A DNA stretch of 64,000 nucleotides from CAIRDP01 sp037138335 (GTDB lineage Bacteria; Bacteroidota; Bacteroidia; Bacteroidales; FEN-979). Numbering within the stretch: position 1 is the first letter of the stretch; every line of letters starts with the position of its first letter. Both the position numbers and the translations under genes were made by a program. Shown here in pieces: positions 43,601 to 51,543 of this stretch. The stretch is from assembly GCA_037138335.1 (NCBI GenBank), contig JBAXIO010000005.1, positions 124,001 through 188,000 of the forward strand. Direction: 5' to 3'. The notes under the pieces are model-generated. The model worked only from the letters and a program-made list of their open reading frames with translations, was not told the DNA's origin and made no database searches.

Positions 43601-44544
43601 GCAATAACGGCAATGGCAAGCCCCCCGCCGAAAATAGCGGGCAAGAGGCCAAAAACAGGAACCAGCAGTGATCTGAAATAGAATCCAAGCAGCATGAAAA
43701 TTGCCAGGAAGGCGATCAGAAGGGTAAGGATGACATCCTTCTTAACGCGTTCCGCATTGCCTACTGCCACAGCCGCCGCCCCGAAATATCCGGCCCTGAA
43801 CCCCCGGCCCGAATTGATCTGTTTATCGATCACATGGTCAAGCTTTTTCAGGAACTCACTGTTACGGCCGGTTTCCCCGGGTGGATTCGCTGGACTGATA
43901 AAAATAAGCAGGTGGCGGTGGTCCTTGCTGATAACATACCCGTTGTAGGACTCATACTGCTCACTTCCCTGCAGGGCCTTTAATTTCCCCAGGGCAAGAA
44001 CCTGTATCCCAAGAGGATCGTTAAGGATCTGGCCCATGCTGATAATCGAAGCAGGGGTTACAATCTGGCGGTAGTCCTTACGGATGGCCTTTTCAATATT
44101 GCCCGGGGATATCATTGTATCGATCCGGAAATAATCCCCTGCTTCAAGAAATAAAGGAAGGTACTCGCGGGTACATGATACCAGTTCGGGGAAGATGGAA
44201 TCATCAGGTTTGTAGTAAAGTTTGCTGATGTATTCTTTGCATGCCGAGTTGATTGCAACCGCCAGGCTATCGGCTGTCAAACAAAGGTCATCTTCCCTGA
44301 GAGCCCCTGTCGTGTCTGTAATTTCAAGATTTATCACCAGTTTTTCCGCAAACCTGAAATGGCTGACCACAAAATCAAAGTGGGTCTGATTTCCAGCATT
44401 TGAAGAACTGCCCGAGATGTCCTCAAAAAAACGGATCCTTGATATGCCGAAAAGGATAAAAAGCACGGCCATTCCAGAAAAGAGCCAGAAGAGCCATCTC
44501 TTTTGTGCAAACAGGAGATATATTGAGATAAACAGGTTTGACAT
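40675..44544 (-). CDS. Trifunctional MMPL transporter - acyltransferase - methyltransferase fusion
   Basis: 1289 residues in three parts. Residues 1-850 are an RND/MMPL exporter with two sets of helices; the proton-relay Asp is in LGLIIDYSLYL (Asp338) and again in FGLGVDYSILMM. Residues about 880-1090 are a PlsC-like acyltransferase with NHQSLIE (His902-Glu907, a Glu in place of the usual Asp) and FPEAHRS. Residues about 1108-1289 are a SAM methyltransferase with LDLGCGYGF. Such fusions occur in flexirubin/aryl polyene loci, where the exporter moves lipid to the outer membrane. It probably acylates and methylates an intermediate and then exports it. Confidence 0.9.
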   Translation of the reverse strand: MSNLFISIYLLFAQKRWLFWLFSGMAVLFILFGISRIRFFEDISGSSSNAGNQTHFDFVVSHFRFAEKLVINLEITDTTGALREDDLCLTADSLAVAINSACKEYISKLYYKPDDSIFPELVSCTREYLPLFLEAGDYFRIDTMISPGNIEKAIRKDYRQIVTPASIISMGQILNDPLGIQVLALGKLKALQGSEQYESYNGYVISKDHRHLLIFISPANPPGETGRNSEFLKKLDHVIDKQINSGRGFRAGYFGAAAVAVGNAERVKKDVILTLLIAFLAIFMLLGFYFRSLLVPVFGLLPAIFGGGLAIAVIAFVKGSVSAIALGIGSVILGLIIDYSLYLINQYRKCGDVRQTLREMSQSIVVCALTSAGAFLCLVFLESSVLHDLGWFASISVAGAALFALVFLPQMFSQRFHEKSPSAFSSFIDRIGNIRFEKQYGLIAVLGLLCIASLFFFRKAGFETDMNTMNYMEPRLRLAGDKLDSLSNGKLKNIYIVATGPSRESALRLNERVQSRFDILIRNRTVDGVSGIRTLLLSDSLSSLRLNKWVTAFPPERSQRIIAVLEKSAAETGFTTGAFRGFREMMTKSYQPLKPGLKSRFEDALFSEWLNESQGIYMVSCIARVKPAVAGKIYSEFNNMPGVVIFDRQKLTDLFVEGVKRDFDRLVLLSMLFVSLLLWFSFGRIELAFFTAIPMYLSWLITLGFMGATGIRFNIFNIIVSSFIFGLGVDYSILMMRGLLQDYTYRTQNISSYRVSILLSSATTLFGVAALFTARHPALYSIALVSVVGIVILVLITLCIQPLVSGWFIAGRLRKSTFPITARIFVKTFITWGNIVFIALILAVTGSLMYFLLPLKRRWKENIFHSMFCSLSRLYIFLTFPNRRLYNPHSEDFRIPAVIISNHQSLIETPAMLRLYPKIIILTNTWVYYSPVFGPIARLASFYNVDKGLDYIMEKLRKKVEEGYSILIFPEAHRSIDHQIQRFHRGAFYIAEQLQLDILPLMMFGTGDFLARGAFWGRPNMFRQRIYPRITPADTSYGKSYQERARMIRKWYVKEYERFTAEEGNTSYYRRKLVLNYIYKGPLLEWYLRIKLRLEENYSIINKIVPRQGEILDLGCGYGFISHMLALTSAERNITGMDYDEGKIRIAESGFLKSDRLTFLAGDIRSYEFPSKDCIILSDVLHYIPEADQERLLMKCMANITDGGCIIIRDADENSEKLHSRSKFTELMSTGMKFNKTYDETLSLHFISTARIRQIASQAGFSLEVIASKSYSSNTYYSLKKNHETTGEI

Positions 44545-44586
44545 CAGGTTACAGTAATCATTCTATTATACAATTTCAGCCCGGGA

Positions 44587-45777
44587 TCAGGCTGTTTTGG
44601 ATTTTCTGAAGGCCTTGAGCAGCAAATAAGTCAGGCTACCAAAGACCAGGGCCAGAAGTGCGCCAAAAATAAGGCTTCCCGCAATATACTGAACAATGTT
44701 TGCTTTGATCCAATGGAAATCAATTCCCGAAGCATAATGGTTCTGCGAATTATTCGAGCCCAGGACCAGGCCCCCTGTTTTATAACTTAAATACAATATA
44801 AGCGGCAGCACAGGGGGGATACTGATATTAGAGGCAGCAACAGTAACGAATTTATTCAGTTTAAAAAAATGAGCCAGGCCGAATGCAACTACCATCTGCC
44901 ATCCCCAAACGGGTACGACACCAACAAATATGCCCAGCATAACCGAAAAGGTTATTTTGGCGTTTGAATCTGCGCTGTCGACGATATATTCCTTGATAAA
45001 CCCCTTTACCGACTTTCGTTTCAGTCCCTTGGCAAACATGAAAGGCCTCACCCAAAGCAAGGCCATAAACACAAGCAATGCATTAAGGAGGCTGGTACGG
45101 GTGAAATCCGGGCCTTTTCTGAAATGCGAAACCCTGGTTTCCTTCGGGGCATAATAAACATCAACGGGCACTGAAAGCAGTTTTACTCCCCTCCAGGCAA
45201 GCCGTACCAGTATTTCCACCTCGAATTCGTACTTCCCGGTATAAAAATGCTTAATCCCGCCCACTTTCTCAATAGGGTAGAGGCGGAACCCTGTTTGTAC
45301 ATCGGCGATTTTCTGTCCTGTCTCGATCTGGAACCAGAAAATCGAAAACTTATGCCCGAAGCGGCTGGATCCCGGAACAGCAGGGTCTTCCATGTTCCTG
45401 GCTCCCACGATCAGGCTGCCGGGTTCTTTTTCGATAAGCTCGATGAATTTCGGGATATCACTGACTTTATGCTGCCCGTCGCTGTCAATGGTGAGAACAT
45501 ATTTATAACCCTTCTCAACGGCTATTGCAAAACCCTTCTGAAGCGCCCGTCCTTTGCCGCGGTTCACAGGAAAAGTAAAAGACAGTATCCCGGGGATCCC
45601 CGACAGTATTGATGGAGTATTATCTGTCGAACCGTCGTTCACAACAATAATATTCCCGGTAAGGGATTGAACCTCACGGATCAGCCTTTCAAGAGTGCCC
45701 CCGTTGTTATAAGTGGGGATTAATACACAGCATTGCAGTTCATCGATCTTGAGGCGGAGTTCAGGGTTGGTTTGCAT
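44587..45777 (-). CDS. Family 2 glycosyltransferase with DUF2062 membrane domain
   Basis: About 396 residues from the ATG at 45777; a longer frame reaches into the divergent gene. The GT2 core has CVLIPTYNNGGTLERLI, IVVNDGSTDNTPSIL, KGRALQKGFAIA, VLTIDSDGQHKV (DSD metal site) and a VQTGFRLYP segment, like dolichyl-phosphate sugar synthases. C-terminal helices match DUF2062 (ITFSVMLGIFVGVVPVWGWQ, NISIPPVLPLILYLSY). The same two-domain protein recurs in aryl polyene/flexirubin clusters. It may glycosylate the lipid head or form a polyprenyl-phosphate sugar. It is first in the minus-strand operon that runs to 26 kb. Confidence 0.86.
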   Translation of the reverse strand: MQTNPELRLKIDELQCCVLIPTYNNGGTLERLIREVQSLTGNIIVVNDGSTDNTPSILSGIPGILSFTFPVNRGKGRALQKGFAIAVEKGYKYVLTIDSDGQHKVSDIPKFIELIEKEPGSLIVGARNMEDPAVPGSSRFGHKFSIFWFQIETGQKIADVQTGFRLYPIEKVGGIKHFYTGKYEFEVEILVRLAWRGVKLLSVPVDVYYAPKETRVSHFRKGPDFTRTSLLNALLVFMALLWVRPFMFAKGLKRKSVKGFIKEYIVDSADSNAKITFSVMLGIFVGVVPVWGWQMVVAFGLAHFFKLNKFVTVAASNISIPPVLPLILYLSYKTGGLVLGSNNSQNHYASGIDFHWIKANIVQYIAGSLIFGALLALVFGSLTYLLLKAFRKSKTA

Positions 45778-45802
45778 GTACTGTGATATCGTTTCTGGCA
45801 GT

Positions 45803-45834
45803 TTGAACAAAAATAACAAAAAACCGTAAATTTG
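45803..45834 (+). promoter_or_regulatory. Bacteroidota-type promoter giving a leaderless radical SAM mRNA
   Basis: TTG (45803-45805), a 21-bp spacer and TAAATTTG (45827-45834) fit the consensus. The -7 element ends only 4 bp before the ATG at 45839, so transcription should begin at or beside the start codon. On the minus strand, TATTTTTG (45815-45808) may serve the divergent GT2-DUF2062 gene, but without a matching TTG. Confidence 0.62.
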
Positions 45835-45838
45835 ACCG

Positions 45839-47179
45839 ATGAAAATCCTGCTCATTAACACACCACGCTCCCCGGAGAACAGGATACTTGAGTTTGCACC
45901 TGAAGCGGCGAAGCCTTTTATTCACAAGAGACTGATCGGTCCGCCCCTGGGCCTGATGACTATAGCCGCTGCTGTAAAAGACCATGATGTGCTTTTATTT
46001 GACACCAAAGGGGAGTTTGACCTGTCGCCTGAACATCCATCTCTTGCGGCCCTTGTTAATAAGTTAGTTCTTGAATTCAGGCCGGATATTGTCGGGAGCA
46101 CTGCAATTACTTCCGAACTGTACTATGCATTTGAAATATTCGCTGAAGCAAAAAAAGCTAATTCCCGGATCATCTCCGTATTAGGCGGATTACATCCCAC
46201 CCTTCTTCCGTACGATTGTTTTCATCCTTCGGTTGACGTGGTCTGCCCGGGGCAGAGCCCTCATGTTTTCAGGGATGTGGTTGATGCCCTGGAACGAAGG
46301 GACTCGCTGGAATCAGTACCCGGAATATTATTGAACCAGGGATCAGGATTGAAACGCACGGCGGGCAAACCCAGGATATGGGATTCGGCTGATGCCGACT
46401 ACCTTATGCCTGAGCGGGAGCCCCTTAAAAAATGGATCAGTACTTACAAAGTCGGCGTCAGCCCTGACCCGAGCACTTATGTGTATACCTCCCTCGGCTG
46501 CCCTTATAAATGCACTTTCTGTTCAATCTGGCCGCAGTTCAAGGGTAAGTACTACCAGCGGACCATCGATAGCCTGATCACCGAGCTTCACTCGATTCCC
46601 GATTACCCTGTGGTTCGGTTTGCCGATGCAAATACTGTTGTTGACCTGGGTTTTATGGAGGCCCTGTTCGACCGGATACTGGAAGAAGGGATCAGCAAGA
46701 CATTCGTAATGGATATCAGGGCCGATGTGGCCGCCATGCACCCGGGGATCATCAGGAAGATGGCAAAGGGCGGGCTAAAAGTAGTGATCTGCGGATTTGA
46801 ATCATACAGGGATGAGGAGCTGAAGAAATACCGCAAGGATTCACCTGCCAGCGACATAGCCAAAGCGATTAAAGTTTTTCATGACAATGATATCATGATC
46901 AGGGGGAATTATGTAATCCCCAATGACTATTCCGGGGATGATTTCAAGGCACTTGAAGACTATTCGGCAAGCAACCCGGTGGTTTATGCAGGCTATACCA
47001 TCCTTACACCCATGCCGGGAACAGTGTTTTACAGCCAGGTTAAAAAGCAAATCACCGATCACGATTACCTGAAGTATAACTTCTTTAATTCAGTGATGAA
47101 GACCACCCTTCCGTATGAAAAATTTCATGAAAGGGTAGGGAGCCTCTGGCTTATTAAAAAGGGGAAAGATGTGATATGA
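45839..47179 (+). CDS. B12-binding-type radical SAM enzyme
   Basis: 446 residues. N-terminal Rossmann-like domain (MKILLINTPR, DIVGSTAITSELYYAFEI, ISVLGGLHPTLLPYDCF) of the cobalamin-binding type, then the radical SAM core with CPYKCTFC (CxxxCxxC) near residue 222, FADANTVVDLGFME and YVIPNDYSGDDFK. The MKILLINTPR start is typical of the family, so the 4-bp distance to the promoter is probably real. It overlaps the next radical SAM gene by ATGA, and the two may act on the same substrate. Reaction unknown. Confidence 0.88.
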   Translation: MKILLINTPRSPENRILEFAPEAAKPFIHKRLIGPPLGLMTIAAAVKDHDVLLFDTKGEFDLSPEHPSLAALVNKLVLEFRPDIVGSTAITSELYYAFEIFAEAKKANSRIISVLGGLHPTLLPYDCFHPSVDVVCPGQSPHVFRDVVDALERRDSLESVPGILLNQGSGLKRTAGKPRIWDSADADYLMPEREPLKKWISTYKVGVSPDPSTYVYTSLGCPYKCTFCSIWPQFKGKYYQRTIDSLITELHSIPDYPVVRFADANTVVDLGFMEALFDRILEEGISKTFVMDIRADVAAMHPGIIRKMAKGGLKVVICGFESYRDEELKKYRKDSPASDIAKAIKVFHDNDIMIRGNYVIPNDYSGDDFKALEDYSASNPVVYAGYTILTPMPGTVFYSQVKKQITDHDYLKYNFFNSVMKTTLPYEKFHERVGSLWLIKKGKDVI

Positions 47180-48600
47180 AGAAACTGCTCCTGGTAAATA
47201 CAAACACTGAAAAATTCCCTTACCCCATACCTCCCCTGGGAATCTGTTTGATCGCATCGTTCCTGCAAGGCCGTTATGATGTAAGGATCTATAATGGCAT
47301 GTTTGATGAAGGCCTCGGCCTGGAACCGGTCATCCGTAGTTATAATCCTGATTTTATCGGTTTCAGTATCCGTAATGTGGATGAGGTGGTACCTGAGAAA
47401 GCCAGGTTCTTCATCGAGGGAGTTTACAGGAGTTTCATAGGGCCTGCCCGAAAATATACCAATGTGCCGTTTATCCTCGGGGGAAGCGGGTACACGATTT
47501 TCCCGCAAGAGATTCTGGAATATACAGGTGCCGATTACGGCATAGCAGGAGAGGGGGAAGAAACGCTTCTTTCACTTCTCGGGGCAATTGAAAGAGGAGA
47601 AGATGCCGGGAACCTGCCCCATGTGTATACCCGCCAGGGCCATGGGCCGGGGATTGGGCGAGGTGTTAGTGATTACAGCCTGAGGCCATATTCCGCCATA
47701 GATATCAACCTTGATTTCACTCCCTATACCGAAAGGGGTGTTTACAGCATTCAAACGAAGAAAGGCTGCGCACTTCAATGCATCTATTGCTCCTATCCTC
47801 TGATTGAAGGCAGGCAATACCGTTTGAGGACTCCTGTTTCCATAGCTGATGAGATTGAACAGGCATCTGCAAGGCTTGGCAGGAGCGTGACATTCGAATT
47901 TGTCGATTCAACCTTTAACGAACCGAAGGGACATGCCGAAGATATCTGCAGGGAACTCATCCGCAGGAAAATGAAAGTCAGGATGCGAACCATGGGAATA
48001 AACCCGCGGAATACCGGCAGGGAATTGTTCCACCTGATGAAAGAAGCAGGTTTTGCCCAGATCGATGTGACTCCCGATTCTGCTTCCCCTTTAATGATAA
48101 AGAATCTGAGAAAGGGGTTTACCATGGATGATATCCAACGTACAGCCGGGCTTATCAGGGAGTTCGACCTCCCTTCCATGTGGTTTTTCCTGTTTGGCGG
48201 ACCTGGTGAAAACCGGGGCACTTTTAATGAGACCCTTGATTTTATTGGTAATTACATTAATCCCGACGACCTTGTGTATATGTCGGGCGGGCTAAGGATA
48301 TACCCGGGAACGCCTTTATATAATATAGCATTGAAGGAAGGATATATTTCCACCTCCCTCAACCTCTTACAGCCTTCTGTCTTTTATTTTTCAAAGGGAT
48401 CCCCCCGGGAAGAGCTGAAAGAATGGATTCAACTTGCGTGCAGGGAGCGGATAAACTGCCTGCCGGGATACGAAACGACACCCCCGTCCGGTATGCTGGC
48501 TGAAGCTTCTGTTTTACGGCAAGCGCAAAGCCTTGATGAGCCCATGTTCCGCACGCTGTTAAGGCTGAGAAGGGAGTGGAAAGCGGCTGGGAAACTTTAA
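47176..48600 (+). CDS. B12-binding-type radical SAM enzyme
   Basis: 474 residues. Cobalamin-type N-terminal domain (KLLLVNTNTEKFPYPIPPLG, DFIGFSIRNVDEVV, FILGGSGYTIFPQEIL), cluster motif CALQCIYC (CxxxCxxC) near residue 198, EFVDSTFN and FLFGGPGENRGTFNETL. Translationally coupled to the preceding radical SAM gene. Its stop lies 30 bp from the convergent acyltransferase stop, and these two are the only plus-strand genes of the locus. Reaction unknown. Confidence 0.88.
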   Translation: MKKLLLVNTNTEKFPYPIPPLGICLIASFLQGRYDVRIYNGMFDEGLGLEPVIRSYNPDFIGFSIRNVDEVVPEKARFFIEGVYRSFIGPARKYTNVPFILGGSGYTIFPQEILEYTGADYGIAGEGEETLLSLLGAIERGEDAGNLPHVYTRQGHGPGIGRGVSDYSLRPYSAIDINLDFTPYTERGVYSIQTKKGCALQCIYCSYPLIEGRQYRLRTPVSIADEIEQASARLGRSVTFEFVDSTFNEPKGHAEDICRELIRRKMKVRMRTMGINPRNTGRELFHLMKEAGFAQIDVTPDSASPLMIKNLRKGFTMDDIQRTAGLIREFDLPSMWFFLFGGPGENRGTFNETLDFIGNYINPDDLVYMSGGLRIYPGTPLYNIALKEGYISTSLNLLQPSVFYFSKGSPREELKEWIQLACRERINCLPGYETTPPSGMLAEASVLRQAQSLDEPMFRTLLRLRREWKAAGKL

Positions 48601-48629
48601 TTTGATGTTTGAAAGAGCCTGATATCGCA

Positions 48630-49541
48630 TTAATGTGTATCGATAAGCGTATTCCAGTTTACGAACTTCCCGGCCCCGGGAATGAACTTCGAATTCTTCC
48701 GTAATGCTTGAGAGGGGCCGCATTCAGTAAATATCCTTACACCCGAATCGAACATCTTTAACTGGGTTGCAAGCCAGTTGAACGGGTGGCAGATATTCTT
48801 CACCACTTCTTCCCTTACCTTTCTTTCATCAGTTATCATTTCATGGCTGAGGACTGAAATGACAGGAATTTCCGGGGCACTGACATCCGCAGTGGATACA
48901 GTTTCAGATAACAGCTTTGCAGCTTCTGCTAAAAGGTTGGTATGATAGGGGATGCTGACACCAAGGGAGCGAGCGTGCAAGGCTCCTTCCTCCCTGGCTT
49001 TAAGCAGAAATACGTTGATGTGAAAACTATCGCCTGCAATTATGAATGAATGGTCGCTGTTGCAGTTTACAATTGCCAGGTTGAGATTGTAATGCAAAGC
49101 GATATTCCTGATGTCTTTTTCGTTAAGGCCGATAACGCCGCACATTCCGTAATGGTCGCCCGGCAGGGTGGACCTGATGGCTTCATAGGCCTTTTGTATA
49201 AAGAGAAGTCCGGTTTCGAATGAAATGGAGCCGGTTGAATAAAGAGAAGCATAGATCCCCATGCTGTAACCGGCTGTCATTACAGGTTTAATACCTGAAT
49301 TTAAAAGGATCCCAGCACAGCTGCAACCATAGATATATGAAATATACTGGTTCAGGAGTTCATTCTGCAGCAGGGGATTCGATTCAGGGTGAAATGCAAG
49401 CAGTTCACTGCCGGCGAGACCGGCCGCCTTTGAAAGATATTCCTGAAAGACCTCATGAAAAACGGGGACTGCACGTGAGGGATCATCCCTGTAATCACTT
49501 ATAAATGCAGGAAAAACGAATGAAATTGTATTTTCAGCCAA
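48630..49541 (-). CDS. FabD-like acyltransferase with altered substrate pocket
   Basis: 303 residues. It starts at a TTG (49541), which fits because the family begins with a FVFP strand at residue 8 and there is no ATG nearby. The catalytic serine is in TAGYSMGIYASL (Ser93; the family has GHSLG, so the His is Tyr). The His of the dyad is in SIPYHTNLL. The arginine that holds the malonyl carboxylate in FabD (MRG) is replaced by Lys or Gln in LFIQKAYEAI. It may load or transfer a non-malonyl acyl group to ACP. It follows the ACP by 8 bp. Confidence 0.82.
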   Translation of the reverse strand: MAENTISFVFPAFISDYRDDPSRAVPVFHEVFQEYLSKAAGLAGSELLAFHPESNPLLQNELLNQYISYIYGCSCAGILLNSGIKPVMTAGYSMGIYASLYSTGSISFETGLLFIQKAYEAIRSTLPGDHYGMCGVIGLNEKDIRNIALHYNLNLAIVNCNSDHSFIIAGDSFHINVFLLKAREEGALHARSLGVSIPYHTNLLAEAAKLLSETVSTADVSAPEIPVISVLSHEMITDERKVREEVVKNICHPFNWLATQLKMFDSGVRIFTECGPSQALRKNSKFIPGAGKFVNWNTLIDTH

Positions 49542-49549
49542 ATACGGAA

Positions 49550-49858
49550 TTATTTTTCCAGTTCCAGCAGACGGTTTTCGTGTTCAATGATCAGCATCTG
49601 CATTTCAATAAGCTGTCCTATGGTCTCAACCGGATGTTTAACGGCATATTTGCCAATGGTTTTCAGCTCTATGTCAAGATTGTATTTCTTTTTAAAGATC
49701 TCTATAAGTTCGAGGAACATCAGTGAGTCTCCGTCAAGATCCTTGATAATGCTTGTATTATCGTTGATCTGTGATTTGTCGGCTTCACATTCTTCAGCAA
49801 AGAACGCTAAAACAATTTCCCTGACTTCAGTACGTGTGTTCTCTGTGATTTTTGCCAT
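49550..49858 (-). CDS. Acyl carrier protein
   Basis: 102 residues. The phosphopantetheine serine is in KDLDGDSLMFLELIEIF, with helices I and III around it. Helix III and the C-terminal extension (EMQMLIIEHENRLLELEK) are longer than in FabF-type ACPs. It lies in the order acyltransferase-ACP-ketosynthase on the minus strand. Probably the carrier for chain extension by the ketosynthase at 49886. Confidence 0.92.
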   Translation of the reverse strand: MAKITENTRTEVREIVLAFFAEECEADKSQINDNTSIIKDLDGDSLMFLELIEIFKKKYNLDIELKTIGKYAVKHPVETIGQLIEMQMLIIEHENRLLELEK

Positions 49859-49877
49859 CCTGAGTATTTTTTTTTTG

Positions 49878-49885
49878 CAAAAATA
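49878..49885 (-). promoter_or_regulatory. -7 element and A-tract before the second ACP
   Basis: TATTTTTG (49885-49878) on the minus strand fits TAnnTTTG, followed by ten consecutive A residues (49876-49867) and the ATG at 49858. No -33 TTG is seen at the right spacing. It could be an internal promoter between ketosynthase and ACP. Confidence 0.3.
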
Positions 49886-51109
49886 TTAATTTCCGGGATA
49901 TTTCCTAAACACCAGGGTGGCATTATGTCCCCCGAAGCCGAATGAATTTGAAAGTGCAACCTCTATAGTTTTGTTTCTGCTTACGTTTGGGACATAGTCC
50001 AGGTCAAGTTCGGGGTCAGGGTCGGAATAGTTTATGGTAGGGGTCAGGGTATTATTTTTCAGACTGAGGATGGTGATGATCCCTTCAATTGCCCCGGCAG
50101 CTCCAATGGTGTGCCCGATCATCGATTTGGATGATGAAACCGGGATCAGGTATGCCTGTTCGCCGAAGACCCTTTTAATGGCCATGGTTTCATAACGGTC
50201 ATTAAGTTCGGTGGATGTGCCATGGGCGTTGATGTATCCCACTTCGCTTTTAGCTATGCCGGCGCTTTCTATTGCTTTTTCAATAGTGGCCGCCATTCCG
50301 ATGCCGTCTTTCATCGGGGCCATGATGTTATATCCTTCGCTGGTAAGCGCGTAGCCGGCCAGTTCGCAATGAACAAGGGCATTCCGTTTCATGGCATGTT
50401 CTTCAGATTCGAGAATGAGCACACCTGCACCCTCACCGATCACAAACCCGTCCCTTGAGGCTGTAAACGGCCGGCTTGCGGCTTCAGGGGGATCATTTGC
50501 CACCGACAAGGCGTATAATGCATTAAAACCGTTTATTTCCTCGGGGTTGATGATGGAATCGGCTCCCCCGGCGATTACGATATCCACCATGTTGTTTTTA
50601 ATCATCTGCATCCCCGTGGCAATGGCATAGGCTGATGAAGCACAAGCAGTATTGATGGCAAAATTGGGGCCGAGCAGCTGGTATTCAAGCGATATCCAGG
50701 CAGGCATGGAATTTGTCATGCTTTTAAAGACCGTATTTTGAGGCGAGGTGTCTTTTTCCACGCTGGAATTCCCGGTGTTAACAACACCCATGATCACAGC
50801 ACAACGGGATTTATCTTCTTTCTCAAAGTCAAGGCCTGAAAGCGCCACTGCCTGTTTTGCTGCAACCACGCACATCCTGGTAACCCTGGTCATCTGGCCG
50901 GCTGCACGTTTTCTTATGAGGGTCCTTGAAAATTCATCAAAATCCTGCGGAACCTCGGCAGCAATTCGTGTGGCACATGAAGAGGCATCAAAAAGCGAGA
51001 TCTTTTTCACCCCGCTTTTACCTTCTGCAAGGTTCTTCCAGAAGGTTTCTAAATCATAACCCAGGGATGAAACGATTCCCATCCCGGTGATAACAACTTT
51101 TCCAACCAT
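49886..51109 (-). CDS. Beta-ketoacyl-ACP synthase II (FabF-like)
   Basis: 407 residues, full length. Catalytic triad is intact: Cys156 in NTACASSAYA, His in GYINAHGTST and His in GHTIGAAGAIEG, with the conserved Lys in SSSKSMIGHT and a C-terminal NSFGFGGHNAT. It performs decarboxylative Claisen condensation with malonyl-ACP. The intact Cys rules out a decarboxylase-only (Ser or Gln) enzyme of the PksF type. The neighbours are an ACP and a haem protein. Confidence 0.93.
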   Translation of the reverse strand: MVGKVVITGMGIVSSLGYDLETFWKNLAEGKSGVKKISLFDASSCATRIAAEVPQDFDEFSRTLIRKRAAGQMTRVTRMCVVAAKQAVALSGLDFEKEDKSRCAVIMGVVNTGNSSVEKDTSPQNTVFKSMTNSMPAWISLEYQLLGPNFAINTACASSAYAIATGMQMIKNNMVDIVIAGGADSIINPEEINGFNALYALSVANDPPEAASRPFTASRDGFVIGEGAGVLILESEEHAMKRNALVHCELAGYALTSEGYNIMAPMKDGIGMAATIEKAIESAGIAKSEVGYINAHGTSTELNDRYETMAIKRVFGEQAYLIPVSSSKSMIGHTIGAAGAIEGIITILSLKNNTLTPTINYSDPDPELDLDYVPNVSRNKTIEVALSNSFGFGGHNATLVFRKYPGN

Positions 51110-51118
51110 TCCCAGTAT

Positions 51119-51514
51119 TTATTTATTTAGTGCCTTCGCCCAGTTTTTGATCAGGTCGACTTCAGCCTGGGTGGGGATATTATCGGGGTTGTTTTTACGC
51201 CATTTTCCCGGGGGCATTGCACCTTTTGACAATTCTTTGCTTATGTCAGCAGCCTTGCCCGCCTGCTTTTTAGCATCATTTGTATTCCATTTGCTAAAGT
51301 TAACATGTGACTTGGCCATGCCGTTTCCGTCCTCACCATGACAATCGAGGCATGCTTTCTGGATGACTTTGGCAACCGAATCGGGAAGTTCGGGATTCCC
51401 TTCCAGGTATTTGCCGGAACCCGATGCGTTTACAGGCCTGAAGGCCAATGCAAGAAAAAAGACTACAGTTAATGATATTCCTAAAAATCCAATTGTTCTT
51501 TTCATAATTTTCAT
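51119..51514 (-). CDS. Secreted c-type haem protein
   Basis: 131 residues. A signal peptide (ISLTVVFFLALAFRPVNA) is followed by one CLDCH haem-attachment motif (CxxCH) near residue 55 and a later Met (GAMPPGKW) that may be the sixth ligand. The layout fits a small haem-binding/DUF-type cytochrome. It sits between a ketosynthase (9 bp) and the radical SAM-HAD gene (29 bp). An electron carrier in a fatty-acid operon is unexpected; it may serve an envelope redox tailoring step or be carried along. Confidence 0.87.
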   Translation of the reverse strand: MKIMKRTIGFLGISLTVVFFLALAFRPVNASGSGKYLEGNPELPDSVAKVIQKACLDCHGEDGNGMAKSHVNFSKWNTNDAKKQAGKAADISKELSKGAMPPGKWRKNNPDNIPTQAEVDLIKNWAKALNK

Positions 51515-51528
51515 TGTATTGCTACAAA

Positions 51529-51536
51529 CAAAAATA
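51529..51536 (-). promoter_or_regulatory. Probable -7 element before the haem-protein gene
   Basis: TATTTTTG (51536-51529) on the minus strand, 15 bp before the ATG at 51514, lies in the 29-bp gap after the radical SAM-HAD gene. No TTG is at the right spacing. Weak evidence for an internal promoter. Confidence 0.3.
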
Positions 51537-51543
51537 CAGAGAA

